A stretch of 64,000 nucleotides of DNA, taken from assembly GCA_963763325.1 (NCBI GenBank), contig CAVXOL010000001.1:558001-622000 (forward strand). Direction: 5' to 3'. Source of the stretch: JBBECJ01 sp963763325 (lineage in GTDB: Bacteria > Chloroflexota > Chloroflexia > Thermomicrobiales > CFX8). This document shows positions 43,851-54,500 of the stretch, piece by piece. Every line of letters starts with the position of its first letter. Within the stretch, counting starts at the first letter, position 1. The notes under the pieces were generated by a model. It did no database searches. It was not told where the DNA came from and worked only from the letters and a program-made list of their open reading frames with translations. The position numbers were made by a program, and so were the translations under genes.

Positions 43851-45090
43851 ATGGTCGCTGTCCCTGAGCGTGTTGCGGCTGTTGATGCGTCCGAGGCCAG
43901 TCATTGGCAGGAGCAGCTTGAGTCGCTGTATGCCATCTCGGTCGAGATTGCCGGGCTGCACCAGCTCGACACCGTCATGGACCGCGCGCTGGACGCCTGC
44001 CTGGAACTGACCGATTCGCAGTTCGGCTTCGTCGGGCTGGTCGATGACCCGCGCTTTCTGGACGTTGCGGCCATCAAGGGCTTCCAGCCCGATCGGCCTG
44101 AGTTCTGGGAGCACTTTCGGAGAATTCCGATCCGGAGGACGATCTTCGGCGTCGTGATCCTCGATGGTCGGCCGAACATCTCAAACGATGTCAGCAACGA
44201 TCCGCACCACGTTGGTGCGCCGCGCGGACATCCGCCGCTGCACACCTTCCTGGGCGTGCCGCTCCAGTTGCGACAGCGGACGATCGGAATGATCGGCGTC
44301 GCGAATCGCGATGGCGGCTACGTCGCCGACCACGAGCGGTTGCTGGCGACCTTCGCCAACCAGGTCGCGGTCGCGATCGACAATGCCCGGCTCTATGAAG
44401 AGCAGCGCTCGATGATCGCCGCCCTCCAGTCACTCCACGCGCGGTTGGACGCCGTCGCGATGGAGGGCATGATCCAGAAGGATCGCAACAGAATCGCCGA
44501 GGAGCTGCACGACCGTGTCGCGCAGATCATGTTCAGCGTCGGGATTGGCGTCACATGGTGTCTGGAGCGCGCAGAGGATGCCGAGCTGCGGCAGGCACTG
44601 GAGCGGATGCACGATCTCTCGGCACGTGGGGCCGAGGAAATCCGGAGGGCAGTCTACGATCTGGCGACTGGCGACATGCGCTCAATCGGGCTGGCCGAAG
44701 AGTTGCGCGAGACGGTGGCGGCGTTCGACACGACCAGCGATCTGCGTGTCGATCTGGTTGTCGGCGGCCGGCTGCGGACGCTGCCGGTTGGGATCGAAGA
44801 GGCGTTGCACCGGGTCGTGATCGAGGCGCTGACGAATGTCCAGCGTCATTCCGGGGCCGAGGTCGCCATCGTCAGCCTGCAATACGAGCCAGAGTTGGTG
44901 ACGCTCGTCGTCCAGGACGATGGCTGCGGCGTACGCGGAGCCGGTCCTGAGCGGCTACCGGAGTGATCCCGGCCACTTCGGGCTGAAAGGCATCGAACGC
45001 CGGGTTGGCGCGGTCGGCGGCGCGCTGCAACTCCACAACAGCGACGACGGCGGGTTGGTCGTCCGCGTCACTGTGCCGGTGACGGGGTAG
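43851..45090 (+). CDS. GAF-domain sensor histidine kinase (NarL-type partner), one frame shift
   Basis: About 412 residues. An N-terminal GAF domain is around residues 25-185 (LDTVMDRALDACLELTDSQF, ... TFLGVPLQLRQRTIGMIGVA). The dimerisation/phosphoacceptor helix has His220 in DRNRIAEELHDRVAQIMFSV, a HisKA_3 type. The ATPase N-box is EALTNVQRHSGAEVAIVSLQ. The first frame stops at 44966 and the next frame gives GHFGLKGIERRVGAVGGALQ to a stop at 45090, completing the G-box. It is followed by its response regulator gene with a 6-base gap. No transmembrane segment, so it is a cytoplasmic sensor of a GAF ligand. Confidence 0.88.
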
Positions 45091-45096
45091 GGCAGG

Positions 45097-45738
45097 ATGG
45101 CACGCGGGGCGCCGTTGCGGGTTGTGATGATCGACGACCACGAGATCGTCCGCAACGGGCTGAAGCACATCCTGGATGGCGACCCGGAGTTCATCGTCGT
45201 CGGCGAGGCCGACGACAGCCCGCAGGGCGTCGCGATTGTCGAGGACACCCGGCCGGATGTCGTCGTTCTCGATGTCCGGCTTCCGAGCCTGAACGGTCCC
45301 GAAGTTTGCCGGCTGCTGGCCGAACGGGTGCCGGACACGAAGATCCTCGTCCTGAGCGCCTTCGCCGACGAAGAGCTGGTCTACCAGTGCCTGCTGAACG
45401 GGGCGCGCGGCTATGTCCTGAAAGACATCGTCCACTTCGACCTGAAGAAGACCCTCAAGCAGATCGCGCGCGGCGAGTCGGTCATCGATCCGCGCGTTGC
45501 CGGGGGCGTCCTCAGTCGGCTGCGCCAACCGCCGGAGCGGGTCCAGCACCCGCTGCCGCCGCACCAGGTCTCAGTCCTCCAACTCATGAGCCAGGGCTTC
45601 TCCAACCGCGAGATTGCCGAGCGGCTGTATCTCTCGGAAAACACCGTCAAGGGGTATGTTCAGGAGGTCCTGCGCCGTCTCGGCGCCCGCAACCGCCTCG
45701 AAGCCGTCATGATCGCCAGCCGGCGGGGGTGGTTGTGA
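45097..45738 (+). CDS. NarL/FixJ-family response regulator
   Basis: A 213-residue regulator with a receiver domain (MIDDHEIVRNGLKHILDGDP; phosphoacceptor Asp59 in PDVVVLDVRLPSLNGPE; KILVLSAF; GYVLKDIV with the conserved Lys) and a LuxR-type helix-turn-helix (LQLMSQGFSNREIAERLYLS followed by ENTVKGYVQEVLRRLGARNR). It forms a two-component pair with the preceding kinase in one operon. Confidence 0.95.
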   Translation: MARGAPLRVVMIDDHEIVRNGLKHILDGDPEFIVVGEADDSPQGVAIVEDTRPDVVVLDVRLPSLNGPEVCRLLAERVPDTKILVLSAFADEELVYQCLLNGARGYVLKDIVHFDLKKTLKQIARGESVIDPRVAGGVLSRLRQPPERVQHPLPPHQVSVLQLMSQGFSNREIAERLYLSENTVKGYVQEVLRRLGARNRLEAVMIASRRGWL

Positions 45739-45763
45739 CGAGCGTCCCGCGTCCTGAACGCGG

Positions 45764-45889
45764 TCAATCCCCGCTGCGCCACCACCAGATGCCGAGGACA
45801 ATCAGGGCAAGCAGCACGAGCGGAGAGAGCATTGATATCCACGGGTGGCGCGTTGGTGGAGCGTAGTCATCTTCCATTATCGACGACAT
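45764..45889 (-). CDS. 41-residue single-span membrane protein
   Basis: A short gene behind GGAGGCTAACCG, start at 45889. The product begins MSSIMEDDYAPPTRHPW, has one helix (MLSPLVLLALIVLGIWWW) and ends RSGD. The tryptophan cap at the membrane edge and the strong ribosome site argue that it is real. It is convergent with the response regulator. No family recognised; a small regulator or accessory subunit is possible. Confidence 0.6.
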   Translation of the reverse strand: MSSIMEDDYAPPTRHPWISMLSPLVLLALIVLGIWWWRSGD

Positions 45890-45982
45890 CGGTTAGCCTC
45901 CTCATGCGATCAGACGGTCAGTTCCCGAACTGCCGCAAGAAACACGCCGGGATGCCGGTCTGTAGGACACGATTCCTCGGTC

Positions 45983-46375
45983 TTACTCACTATTGCATCG
46001 CACCACGATCATCCCGGTCGCAAACAGGCGTGGGCCGCGTGCGACGGTCAGGAAGTCAAGGACGACAGCGTGGTCGGGTGTGATGATGGCGTGGGCTTCA
46101 AAGTCGTCATAGCAGATCTGTTCGAGCCAGATTGAGGTGACTTCGGCAGCGATGGCTTCGTTTGAGGTGGCGGGATCGCGCGGTTGGCACTCGACCTCGA
46201 TCTGGTGGACGGGCGTGCCGGTCTTGCGGATGGCGACCGAGGTGAAGAGCGGTGATGCTTCGACGGACCGGAGGCAGTCGGCGATCATCACTTCGAGATC
46301 GCCGACCGTGCATTCCTGGTACTGGCCTGCGACTCGTTCCTTGAGTTGTTCGAGTTCAGGCAGATCAAGTTGCAT
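45983..46375 (-). CDS. Hypothetical protein
   Basis: A 130-residue protein. It starts MQLDLPELEQLKERVAGQYQ, has a helix VGDLEVMIADCLRSVEASPL, and ends in strands ICYDDFEAHAIITPDHAVVL and FLTVARGPRLFATGMIVVRC. It is acidic and has no signal or membrane span. I do not recognise it. The ribosome site is not strong. It lies between the small membrane gene and the ArsR gene on the same strand. Confidence 0.6.
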   Translation of the reverse strand: MQLDLPELEQLKERVAGQYQECTVGDLEVMIADCLRSVEASPLFTSVAIRKTGTPVHQIEVECQPRDPATSNEAIAAEVTSIWLEQICYDDFEAHAIITPDHAVVLDFLTVARGPRLFATGMIVVRCNSE

Positions 46376-46501
46376 CGCGTCTCCCGATCATCCGAGACTT
46401 CACCGAGTGATTTCCTGTCCGGGCATCGTAGCCCACGCCACGGCAGGAAACCAAGCGGATATCCGACGGTCGGGCGATAGTCGGGACTGATGGTTGGCCG
46501 C

Positions 46502-46846
46502 TTACTGGCCGGTGGCTTCGGTGCCTTCGGCGATGCGCTTGAGGGCAGACAGCGTGCTGTCCCAGCCGGCGGCAATCGCTTCGATCCGCTGGGCGGCCTC
46601 CACGAGTCGCGCAGGCTGGACGCTGTAGCGCATCTCGCGGCCCTGTCGCCGAGCCCGTACCAACCGGGCGCGGTCGAGTTGTGCAAGATGCTTGACGACG
46701 GCCTGGCGGCTGATCGGCAGTTCCTCGGCGAGCGTCGTGGCGGTGCCTTCGCCGGCCAGTGCCAGTCGCTCCAGCACGATCCGGCGGTTGGGGTCGGCCA
46801 GGGCCGCGAAGACATCGCCGAATTCGTCGAGCGTCCCCGGTGTCAC
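46502..46846 (-). CDS. ArsR-family helix-turn-helix regulator
   Basis: A 114-residue winged-helix repressor. Features: VFAALADPNRRIVLERLALA, then LAEELPISRQAVVKHLAQLD (recognition helix), then LVRARRQGREMRYSVQPARL (wing). No Cys metal site. This type is usually linked to SRPBCC/AHSA1 proteins and controls them; here its start overlaps the stop of the SRPBCC gene by 4 bases. Confidence 0.93.
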   Translation of the reverse strand: MTPGTLDEFGDVFAALADPNRRIVLERLALAGEGTATTLAEELPISRQAVVKHLAQLDRARLVRARRQGREMRYSVQPARLVEAAQRIEAIAAGWDSTLSALKRIAEGTEATGQ

Positions 46847-47286
46847 ACGGGGACTCGTTCGGCGATGTCGCGGAGCCGGTCGAGCTGCAGGTTCCAGCCG
46901 CTGACATTGTCAGTCCAGCGCGCGACACGGAAGTCGTTGGTGCCGTTCAGATTCGCGAACCCGCTCTCGCGAAGGCGGACGAGAACGCCGCCGTTGTGCT
47001 CGACGAGCGTGAACTCGACGAGGGTCGAGTTGGTGTCAGTCAGGTCGGCGCCGGGGAAGCCGCTCGCCCAGCGATAGGCGGCATAGCGTGGCGGTTCGAG
47101 GCGGCTGACGTTGACCGGAAATCGCCCGTACTGCTCGGTCTCGATCACGACCGTTTCACCCTCGGCGGCCTCCGCGTCGAAGTGGAGTGCGTCGCCAACC
47201 CAGAAGCCGGCCTTCGAGACCAGCGACCAGACGTGGTCGATGTCGGTTCCGATGAAGATCTCGCGCTCGATGGCGTCCTGCGTCAT
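46843..47286 (-). CDS. SRPBCC/AHSA1-family protein
   Basis: A 147-residue START-like ligand-binding protein: EREIFIGTDIDHVWSLVSKA, FPVNVSRLEPPRYAAYRWAS and STLVEFTLVEHNGGVLVRLR, with VSGWNLQLDRLRDIAERVPV closing the fold. These bind hydrophobic ligands or act as cyclases; the exact ligand is unknown. Middle gene of a three-gene operon (second SRPBCC upstream, ArsR downstream). Confidence 0.88.
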   Translation of the reverse strand: MTQDAIEREIFIGTDIDHVWSLVSKAGFWVGDALHFDAEAAEGETVVIETEQYGRFPVNVSRLEPPRYAAYRWASGFPGADLTDTNSTLVEFTLVEHNGGVLVRLRESGFANLNGTNDFRVARWTDNVSGWNLQLDRLRDIAERVPV

Positions 47287-47315
47287 GGTTGTCTCCTCGA
47301 TACCCCTCTGTCGGT

Positions 47316-47804
47316 TTACTGGTGCGCGGGTGGGGTGTGGTCCTGGACGAGGTTGAGTTGGATACCGTGCTCCAGCCAGGCTTTGAGGCCGGCCAGCGTG
47401 AAGGTGAAGCCGCCGGTCGAATCGAGTGCCTGGCTGACGACCTCGTCGCCCGTTCCGGTGAAGCCGGCGTTCGTGATCGTGACCCAGGTCAGGTCGTCAC
47501 CGTATGGCGTGAACAGCCACTCGACGGTCGTCGGCGCGCTGGCCCCCGGCCACTCGATCAGGATGCGGCGGTCCTGCTCGATCTCCCTGACCTCGACTGG
47601 GACCGAGATGTTGTACATCTCCCACTCCCAGTGGACGGTCGCGCCCTCTTCCAGCCGGCCGCTGCCTTTGGTGAACCAGAACTTCGAGGTGACATCGGGG
47701 TCGACGAACGCCTCGAAGACCTCGCGGACGGGCTTCCGAATCAGCAGCTCTGCCTTCACGCTTGGGATCTGGGTTAGTTGAAGAGTGGTTACGGGTTCCG
47801 CCAT
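47316..47804 (-). CDS. SRPBCC/AHSA1-family protein, second copy
   Basis: A 162-residue START-like protein. The start at 47804 (MAEPVTTLQL) is favoured by GGAGGATGC; the ORF extends 12 residues further upstream. Features: AELLIRKPVREVFEAFVDPD, FWFTKGSGRLEEGATVHWEW and TFTLAGLKAWLEHGIQLNLV. First gene of the SRPBCC-SRPBCC-ArsR operon. Confidence 0.88.
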   Translation of the reverse strand: MAEPVTTLQLTQIPSVKAELLIRKPVREVFEAFVDPDVTSKFWFTKGSGRLEEGATVHWEWEMYNISVPVEVREIEQDRRILIEWPGASAPTTVEWLFTPYGDDLTWVTITNAGFTGTGDEVVSQALDSTGGFTFTLAGLKAWLEHGIQLNLVQDHTPPAHQ

Positions 47805-47953
47805 GTCGCATCCTCCAGAAAACGGTAAGTCAACGTGCAACCGCAGGGTAGCACGTTAGTCGACGGTGTGCCAATGCTCAGTGGGCAAAGAAGGAAAGCA
47901 ATCCAACTGAACGGCTTGGATAAGGGCCGTACCTTTTGCCCTGTCATCCTGAG

Positions 47954-49176
47954 TAGTGCACCACAGTGAATGTGCCGTCGTGTGACGGATCGGTTATGCT
48001 GGCGATCCTCAGGAAGGGAGTCTGCCATGACGATCGCCCATCGTGTCCGCCTGACCGACGACGAACGCGCGTCGTTGATCGGGATCACGCGCCGGGGTGA
48101 GTCCAACGCGCGGCGCCTGACCCGCGCCCGGGTATTGCTGTTGGCCGATCGCGGATCGACCGACCGCGCCATCGCCGACGCGCTGAACGTCCACCCACGC
48201 ACCTGCCAACGGCTGCGCCAGCGCGCCTGCCAGCAGGGCGTTCTCGCCGCCCTCGATGACCGGCCACGCCCCGGCGCAGCGCGACTGCTGAACGAGACCC
48301 AGGAAGCGCACCTGATCGCGCTGGCCTGCTCGGATGCCCCCGATGGGCGGGACGGCTGGACGATGCAACTCCTCGCCGACCGGCTGGTCGACCTCCAGAT
48401 CGTCGAGACCATCTCGGATGAGACGGTCCGGCGGGCCTTGAAGCAAACGCGTTGAAACCGTGGCAGGTCGCGTCGTGGTGCATGCCGAAGCCGAGTGGCG
48501 CCTTCGTGGCCGGGATGGAGGATGTCATCGCGGTCTATCACCTGCCCTACGATCCCACGATCCCCACGCTGTGTTTCGACGAGTATGGGCTCGCCCTGAC
48601 CGCCGACACGCACGAGCCACTCCCGCCCCGACCGGGCGATCTCGCCAAACAGGATTACGAGTATCGCCGCGCCGGCAGTTGTGTGCTGTTCGGTGCCTTC
48701 GAGCCACAGACCGGCCGGCGCATCATCCAGGTCGACGCACGGCGCACCCGTCGCGAGTTTGCCCACGTCATCAAGGCGCTGCTCACCGAGCACTACCCTG
48801 ATGCGACCCGCGTGCGGCTGGTGTTGGACAACCTCAACATCCACACCCCCGGCGCCCTGTATGAGACCTTTCCGGCGGAGGACGCCCGGGCGTTGGCTGA
48901 ACGGATCGAGTGGCACTTCACGCCCAAGCATGGCAGTTGGCTCGACATGCAGGAGATCGAATGGGCCGTCCTCAAGCGCCAACTCTTCACCCACCAGCGA
49001 CTGGCGACCCAGGCGGCGGTCGAGCAGGTTGTCACCGCCTGGGCGGACGGACGCACCCAGCGGCGCGTGCGGGTCGATTGGCGCTTCACGCTGGCCGATG
49101 CACGACTCACAATGCACGCCTGTTATCCAATCCACAGCCCGTGTACGGACACGGCATAATCACAGTGGCGGACTCA
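47954..49176 (+). mobile_element. IS630-family insertion sequence
   Basis: A 1223-bp element bounded by imperfect inverted repeats: left TAGTGCACCACAGTGAATGT, right (reverse complement) TGAGTCCGCCACTGTGATTA, sharing CCAC-GTGA-T-TGCCGT-like bases. The flanks both read CTGAG (47949-47953 and 49177-49181), a probable 5-bp target duplication, though TA is the usual IS630 target. It carries one transposase gene. Confidence 0.65.
48027..49159 (+). CDS. IS630-family transposase, one frame shift
   Basis: DDE transposase of about 377 residues. N-terminal helix-turn-helix part (48027-48455): RRLTRARVLLLADRGSTDRA, IADALNVHPRTCQRLRQRAC. After a one-base shift near 48450 the DDE domain follows: MEDVIAVYHLPYDPTIPTLC, FDEYGLALTADTHEPLPPR (first D), VRLVLDNLNIHTPGALYETF (second D) and LDMQEIEWAVLKRQLF (E). 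The start at 48027 has AGGAAGGGAG. No run of A or other slippery site is at the break, so I take it as an indel rather than programmed frameshifting. Confidence 0.85.
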
Positions 49177-49323
49177 CTGAGCCGCAGCGAAGGATCGCCT
49201 GGCCTTGACGACTCGGACGGTTCGGGTGGCCACAGCGTGTTCTATCGATCGACACGCACCGGTCTCGGACGCGAAGCGATCCTTCGCTGCGGCTCAGGAT
49301 GACAGGCCACGGGGTACGGTCCC

Positions 49324-49652
49324 TTTCGAGACTCGATTCGGAGATGAGCAAGCCGCGTCGCGTTTCGGTCGCTCGCGAAATATGCATTTCGTGCATATGC
49401 ACGGTAGCTGATAGACGACGCGAGATTGCGTAGCTAAATTTGTGAACAGCAAAGGCCGAGTGGTTTACGATTTCTGTGTATCGATGGCCCCGTACACGGA
49501 GATCACGCCACCCGGCTCTTTGTGTTTCCGGCGTGGATTTTAGGCACGGCTCATGCGATAGTACATGCAGGCATCCCTGCCGCGCTGCGACGACTGTGCT
49601 TGCCGGGCAGGATGCGGGGATATAACCATCTGCATTCGAGGAGGGGCCTCCA
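49324..49652. other. Intergenic region upstream of the XRE gene
   Basis: About 330 bases. No coding signal; it must contain the promoter of the following gene. No distinct palindrome was seen. Confidence 0.5.
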
Positions 49653-50249
49653 ATGCCGATACGATCTGCACTGGGAGCAGTTATAAAAGCACGCCGGATT
49701 GAGTTGGGCTGGACGCAGGAAGATCTGGCTGAACGGATCAGCGCCGACGGCGAGTACGTGCGCCAGTCGGAGATCTCGCGGATCGAGAACGGCAGGATCG
49801 CGCTGCCACGTCGTGAACGGCTGGAGCGCATTGCGCGGGCGCTCGACCTGTCGCTGGGAGAGTTGCTGGCGCGCTCGGGCTGGGCGGGTGCTGAGCCGCA
49901 CTTCGTGTCGTCCAACGGCGAGACCAACCTGACGAACGGATCACGACCTACAGGCGAAGATATCGCTATTGGTTCAGACGATTCCCGGGCAGCGACGGAC
50001 CAGCTACCACACGTCCTCGATCCAGAACGACCGGCACGTGTTGTCTCCTCAGGATCGAAAACGGCCAGGTACGACCCAGACGCGTTAACTGCCTTGCGCC
50101 GGGCGCTGGCAACGATGCAGGCGGAGTCAGATCGCCTGCAACACAATCGGACGGTAGCTTCGGCGATGCAACAGCACTTTCGGTCATCAATTGATGATGT
50201 ATCGGAACGCGCAGAAGAAGATAGCTACTTGGATACCGCCGGTTGGTGA
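49653..50249 (+). CDS. XRE-family helix-turn-helix regulator
   Basis: A 198-residue protein with a Cro/CI-type HTH at the N-terminus: LGAVIKARRIELGWTQEDLA, then EYVRQSEISRIENGRIALPR and RLERIARALDLSLGELLARS. Residues 75-150 are probably disordered, and the C-terminal ~45 residues form a helix (DALTALRRALATMQAESDRL, QHNRTVASAMQQHF). It overlaps the CheB gene end by about 25 bases in the convergent direction. Possible regulator of nearby genes. Confidence 0.88.
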   Translation: MPIRSALGAVIKARRIELGWTQEDLAERISADGEYVRQSEISRIENGRIALPRRERLERIARALDLSLGELLARSGWAGAEPHFVSSNGETNLTNGSRPTGEDIAIGSDDSRAATDQLPHVLDPERPARVVSSGSKTARYDPDALTALRRALATMQAESDRLQHNRTVASAMQQHFRSSIDDVSERAEEDSYLDTAGW

Positions 50250-51277
50250 ACGCTCTCCCTGCGCGCAGGCAGTGACGATTCCAGTCGGGTGCCACGCAGC
50301 AGGACTGCACGGATCGTATTGGCGTGGGCGTCGGCCGTCAGCATCTGCTCACTAAACCGCTTGGCAGCCGCATGATGTGCCTGGGCGGACGCACGATCCG
50401 CGAGCCGTCGAGTCAGTGACGCTTTCTCTTCGAGGGCGCGCAAGGCTGACCAGAGTGCTGCTTCCATACCCTCGGTCTGACTCTCCAGGAGGCTTTCGGC
50501 ACTGTAGGCATGACCGACGCGGCAACGGAAGCGGACGATCTTGTCGTTTTCGACTTCCCAGAGGACGCCGCCACACTCTGGGCAACCGAACTGCGATGGT
50601 GTGCCGGGTCGGTTCGCGTCCTCGATCGCTGCCATGTCTGCCTTGGCAATCCGGTTCTCGAACTCGAGGTCTTCGTTGCGGGCTGGCATATCCGTTTCCT
50701 CTCCGCCGGTCGATTCAGTGGCGATCTGCACGAGTCGGGGACCAATCTCTGTTAGCGGGAGGCAGTCGTCGACGGCGGTCACGGCCAGCGCGTTCTCCGG
50801 CATTCCGGAGAAGAGGGCATCGTTCGGATCCTGAACGATGGCGGTGCCACCGTTGCGCTTGATCGCCAGCAGGCCGGCGGAGCCGTCGTCGAGCGTGCCG
50901 GACAGAACGACGCCGACGGCTCGCTCGCGGTAGTAACGTGCCGCGCTGCGAAAGAGTGGATCAGCCGCCGGCCGGTGGCGGTTCTCGCGCGGTCCGCGTG
51001 CCAGGCGAATCCGTCCGTCTTCAAGGAGCATGTGCAGATCAGGCGGGGCAACGTAAATGTGGCCCGTGCGGATGACCTCACCGTCCTCGGCGTGTGTCGC
51101 GGGCAACGGCCCGACCCGACTCAGGAGGGCAGGGAGGACGCTCTTTCCGGTCGGTGGCTGGTGGAGCACGATGAAGATGCTGGCAGGGAAATCCGGCGGT
51201 AACGCGGATGCGATCTCCAGCAATGCCTCAACACCGCCTGCCGATGCTCCGATGACGATCGTGTCGCGCGTTGCCAT
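50225..51277 (-). CDS. CheB-type protein-glutamate methylesterase with C-terminal Cys-rich domain
   Basis: A 350-residue protein. The methylesterase domain (residues 1-190) has the Ser in TIVIGASAGGVEALLEIASA (Ser12), His39 in FIVLHQPPTGKSVLPALL and the Asp in GVVLSGTLDDGSAGLLAI. The C-terminal 150 residues carry a zinc-ribbon-like CPECGGVLWEVENDKIVRFR plus CRVGHAYSAESL, followed by helices. No receiver domain is present. It is divergent from the CheB-CheR-kinase gene and may work with it in a non-canonical chemosensory or stress pathway. Confidence 0.9.
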   Translation of the reverse strand: MATRDTIVIGASAGGVEALLEIASALPPDFPASIFIVLHQPPTGKSVLPALLSRVGPLPATHAEDGEVIRTGHIYVAPPDLHMLLEDGRIRLARGPRENRHRPAADPLFRSAARYYRERAVGVVLSGTLDDGSAGLLAIKRNGGTAIVQDPNDALFSGMPENALAVTAVDDCLPLTEIGPRLVQIATESTGGEETDMPARNEDLEFENRIAKADMAAIEDANRPGTPSQFGCPECGGVLWEVENDKIVRFRCRVGHAYSAESLLESQTEGMEAALWSALRALEEKASLTRRLADRASAQAHHAAAKRFSEQMLTADAHANTIRAVLLRGTRLESSLPARRESVHQPAVSK

Positions 51278-51518
51278 TGCGAGGGCTCCTCAATCACAGT
51301 GATTTCTTGCCGCGCTGGACAGAGCTGGGTTGCGCCGGCACGACCGACAAGGTCAGTCTGTCACGTTGTGTGCCATCGGTTGAGCATTCAATCCTCCATG
51401 GCTCCCGGACTTGAAGGTCCCATGCTATGGTAGGCCAACATCCGATGGACAGCTTCATGCGTTGCCAAGTGTCAGGGCGTTATCCTGGAAGGGGCCATAA
51501 CGGATGGCAGGCGAACGG

Positions 51519-54500
51519 ATGGCAGACGAGCAGACCAATTCGATTGTCGTTGTCGGCTCGTCGGCGGGTGGTATCGAAGCACTCTCGACGCTGGTCCAGA
51601 CGCTTCCAGCCGATTTACCGGCGTCGATCGTGATTGCCCAACACCTCGACCCGCGCCGGGACAGCCATCTACTCGACATTCTGTCACGCCGGAGCACGCT
51701 GCCTGTTCGTAGCGTCGCGGATCGCGAGGAACTGCGCCCCGGCACGGTCTACATCGTCCCTCCGAACAACTTCGTCGAGATCAGCAATGGTGAGGTATCC
51801 GTTCGCGCGGATCACGTTCAACCCCCGTTGCCATCGGTGGACCTGCTCTTCACGACGGCCGCGGCTGCGTTTGGTGAGAACACGATCGCCGTCATCCTGA
51901 CCGGCACCGGCGAGGACGGCTCGGCCGGCGCCCGGGATGTCAAGGCGGCCGGTGGAACAATCATCGTTCAGAATCCGGAGACCGCTGACTTTCCCAGTAT
52001 GCCGCGCGCGCTACCGTCAACCATCGTTGATGTCGTCGCGAATCTGGAGACGATCGGCCCGTTGCTCGGCGAGTTGCTCGCCGGCACATATCCGTTACGG
52101 ACACCTGAAGAAGAAAGCGAACTGAGCGGTCTACTGGAACTCCTGCGCGATCGCAGCGGGATCGACTTCGGTTCCTACAAGTCGCCGACGATCATGCGCC
52201 GGCTCCAGCGGAGGATCGTTGCTACCGGTTCAGATTCGTTGCAGGAATACATTCGCCACCTGCGACAGAGTCCGGACGAGTACTCGCGGCTGGTCAACAG
52301 CTTTCTCATCAAGGTCACCGAGTTTTTCCGCGATCCAGAGATGTTCGAGTACCTGCGTGAGAAGGTCTTACCGCAGGTCATTGAGGACGCGCGCACGCAC
52401 GGCGAGTTGCGGATCTGGTCGGCTGGTTGCGCTACCGGCGAGGAGGCGTACTCGCTCGCGATTCTGGTTGCTGAAACGCTTGGTGACAGGCTGGATGGCC
52501 TGATTGTGCGGATCTTCGCGACCGATCTGGATGCCGATGCGATCGCCTTTGCCAGGCGTGCGATCTACCCGGCGAGCGCCCTGGCCGCGATTCCGCCAGA
52601 GATGGTCGAACGCTACTTCTCGCGCTCCGATGGAGCGTATGAGGTGCGCAAGATCATTCGCTCGATGGTGGTTCTGGGGCAGCATGACCTCGCGCAACGC
52701 GCGCCGTTTCCGCGGATCGATGTCATCTTCTGCCGCAACGTGTTGATCTATTTCACGTCCGAGTTGCAGAAGCGGGCGCTGCAGCTGTTCGCGTTTTCGC
52801 TGCGCGACAACGGCTATCTGGTGCTTGGCAAGGCCGAGACGGTCAGCCCGCTGCCTGAATACTTCGCGCTCGAACAGGCGCGGCTGAAAGTGTACCGGCG
52901 CGTCGGTGAACGGGTGCTGATGCCGAGCTCGCGTATCCGTGACACGATGGCCGGCATGCCGTACCACGTGACCCCGGCTCGAAGCCTGCCGGCGGACAGG
53001 TTATCGGCGCGTGCTCGCCGCGACCAGCAGGCGGCGCCGGTTCCGGATCGCGCCGGATCGATCCTGAGGTCTACACCGGTCGGCATCATCGTCGTCAATC
53101 AGCAGTACGACATCCAGATGATCAACCCAGCTGCGCGCAGGTTGTGCGGCATTCACGCCGAAGCTGTCGGTGAGGACCTTCTGCACCTCGTTCAGCACAT
53201 TCCCCTGATGCCGCTGCGCAACGCGGTGGATGCCGCGTTCCGGGGTGAATCAGTCACGTTAAGCTTTTACGTCGACCCGGCGGAAACAGCAACCGGCGAT
53301 AGCCTCGACTTGCAGGTGCATTGTCGTCCTGAGAACACGAATGACAACGGCGGATCGATCGATGTGGTGACCCTGACAATCCTGGATGTCTCACAGGTCA
53401 TGAGCGATCACCGTGAGGTCGATCGGGAGGCAAACCGGCTGCGCGATGAGCTCGCCCGGTCGACTAGCCAGGTCCAGCGGCTCGCCGAGGCAAACCGGAC
53501 GCTCGTCCACGCTAATGAAGAGCTGACCAGCAGCAACGCGGAGTTACGCAGCGTCAACGACGAACTGCTGGTCGCCAACGAGGAAGTCCAGTCGGCCACC
53601 GAAGAGGTTGAGACGCTCAACGAGGAATTACAGGCGACCAACGAAGAGCTTGAGACGCTGAACGAGGAGCTACAAGCGACGGTCGAGGAGCTCAACACGA
53701 CCAACGATGATCTCCAGGCACGCAGCATCGAGCTGCAGGACCTGACCATCTCACTCGAGAATCAGCAGCGCCAGAGCGAACAGGAGCGCGACCGCATTCA
53801 GGCGATCCTCAACAATCTTGGCAGCGCTGTCCTGGTTGTTGACGGCCAGGGCGAACCAGTGATGTCGAACGATGCGTTCCGGTCGATGTTTGGCACGACT
53901 GGTGAGTCCTTCATACCGGAGGACTCATCCGGCCGGCAACTGACCCAGGATCTGCGTCTCCAACAACGTGTCGCATCGGGGGAAGCGTTCACGACCGAGT
54001 TCATGCTGACCGAAGCTGATGCAACCCGGCGGTGGTATGAGGCTGTCGCGCAACCGATCGAGGATGTGACCGGCGAGCAACTCGGCGTCATTGTCGTTCG
54101 CGATGTCACCGACCGGAGTTTGCGCGCATTGCAGGACGAGTTTCTGGCACTGGCAAGCCACGAGCTACGCACGCCGTTAACGTCGCTGGCCGGCAGCCTG
54201 CAACTCCTGCAGCGCAAGATTAGTGGGAGCATTGATGAACAGGCACGTCGTCAACTGCAGGTTGCGCGATCGCAGACGCTTCAACTGACGGCATTGATCC
54301 ACGACCTGGTCGATATCGTTCGCTTGCAGACTGGCCGGTTGGATCTTCATCGCGAACCGGTCGATCTGAAGGAGATCATCCGCGACGCAGCTGATGCCGC
54401 CCAGACGATCGCACAGGGTCAGGCGATCGTCATCGATGTTCCAGACTCGCCAGTGATCTCCAACGTCGACCGGACGCGGTTGAATCAGGTGCTGATGAAC

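Larger units (their letters stand above)
47924..49323. repeat. Palindromic element interrupted by an IS630-type insertion
   Basis: Left remnant 47924-47953 (GGGCCGTACC...TCATCCTGAG) and right part 49177-49323 fit together into one palindrome of about 172 bp once the insertion and one CTGAG copy are removed. The right arm reads back as GGGACCGTACCCC...CATCCTGAGCCGCAGCGAAG. Arms differ at a few bases. Its size equals the other two elements, but it has different ends. Confidence 0.7.

Noticed and set aside
48440..48460. Programmed frameshift in the IS630 transposase
   Set aside because: No slippery run of A or G at the junction; a missing base restores the usual RLKPW-type sequence, and such indels are common in this window.
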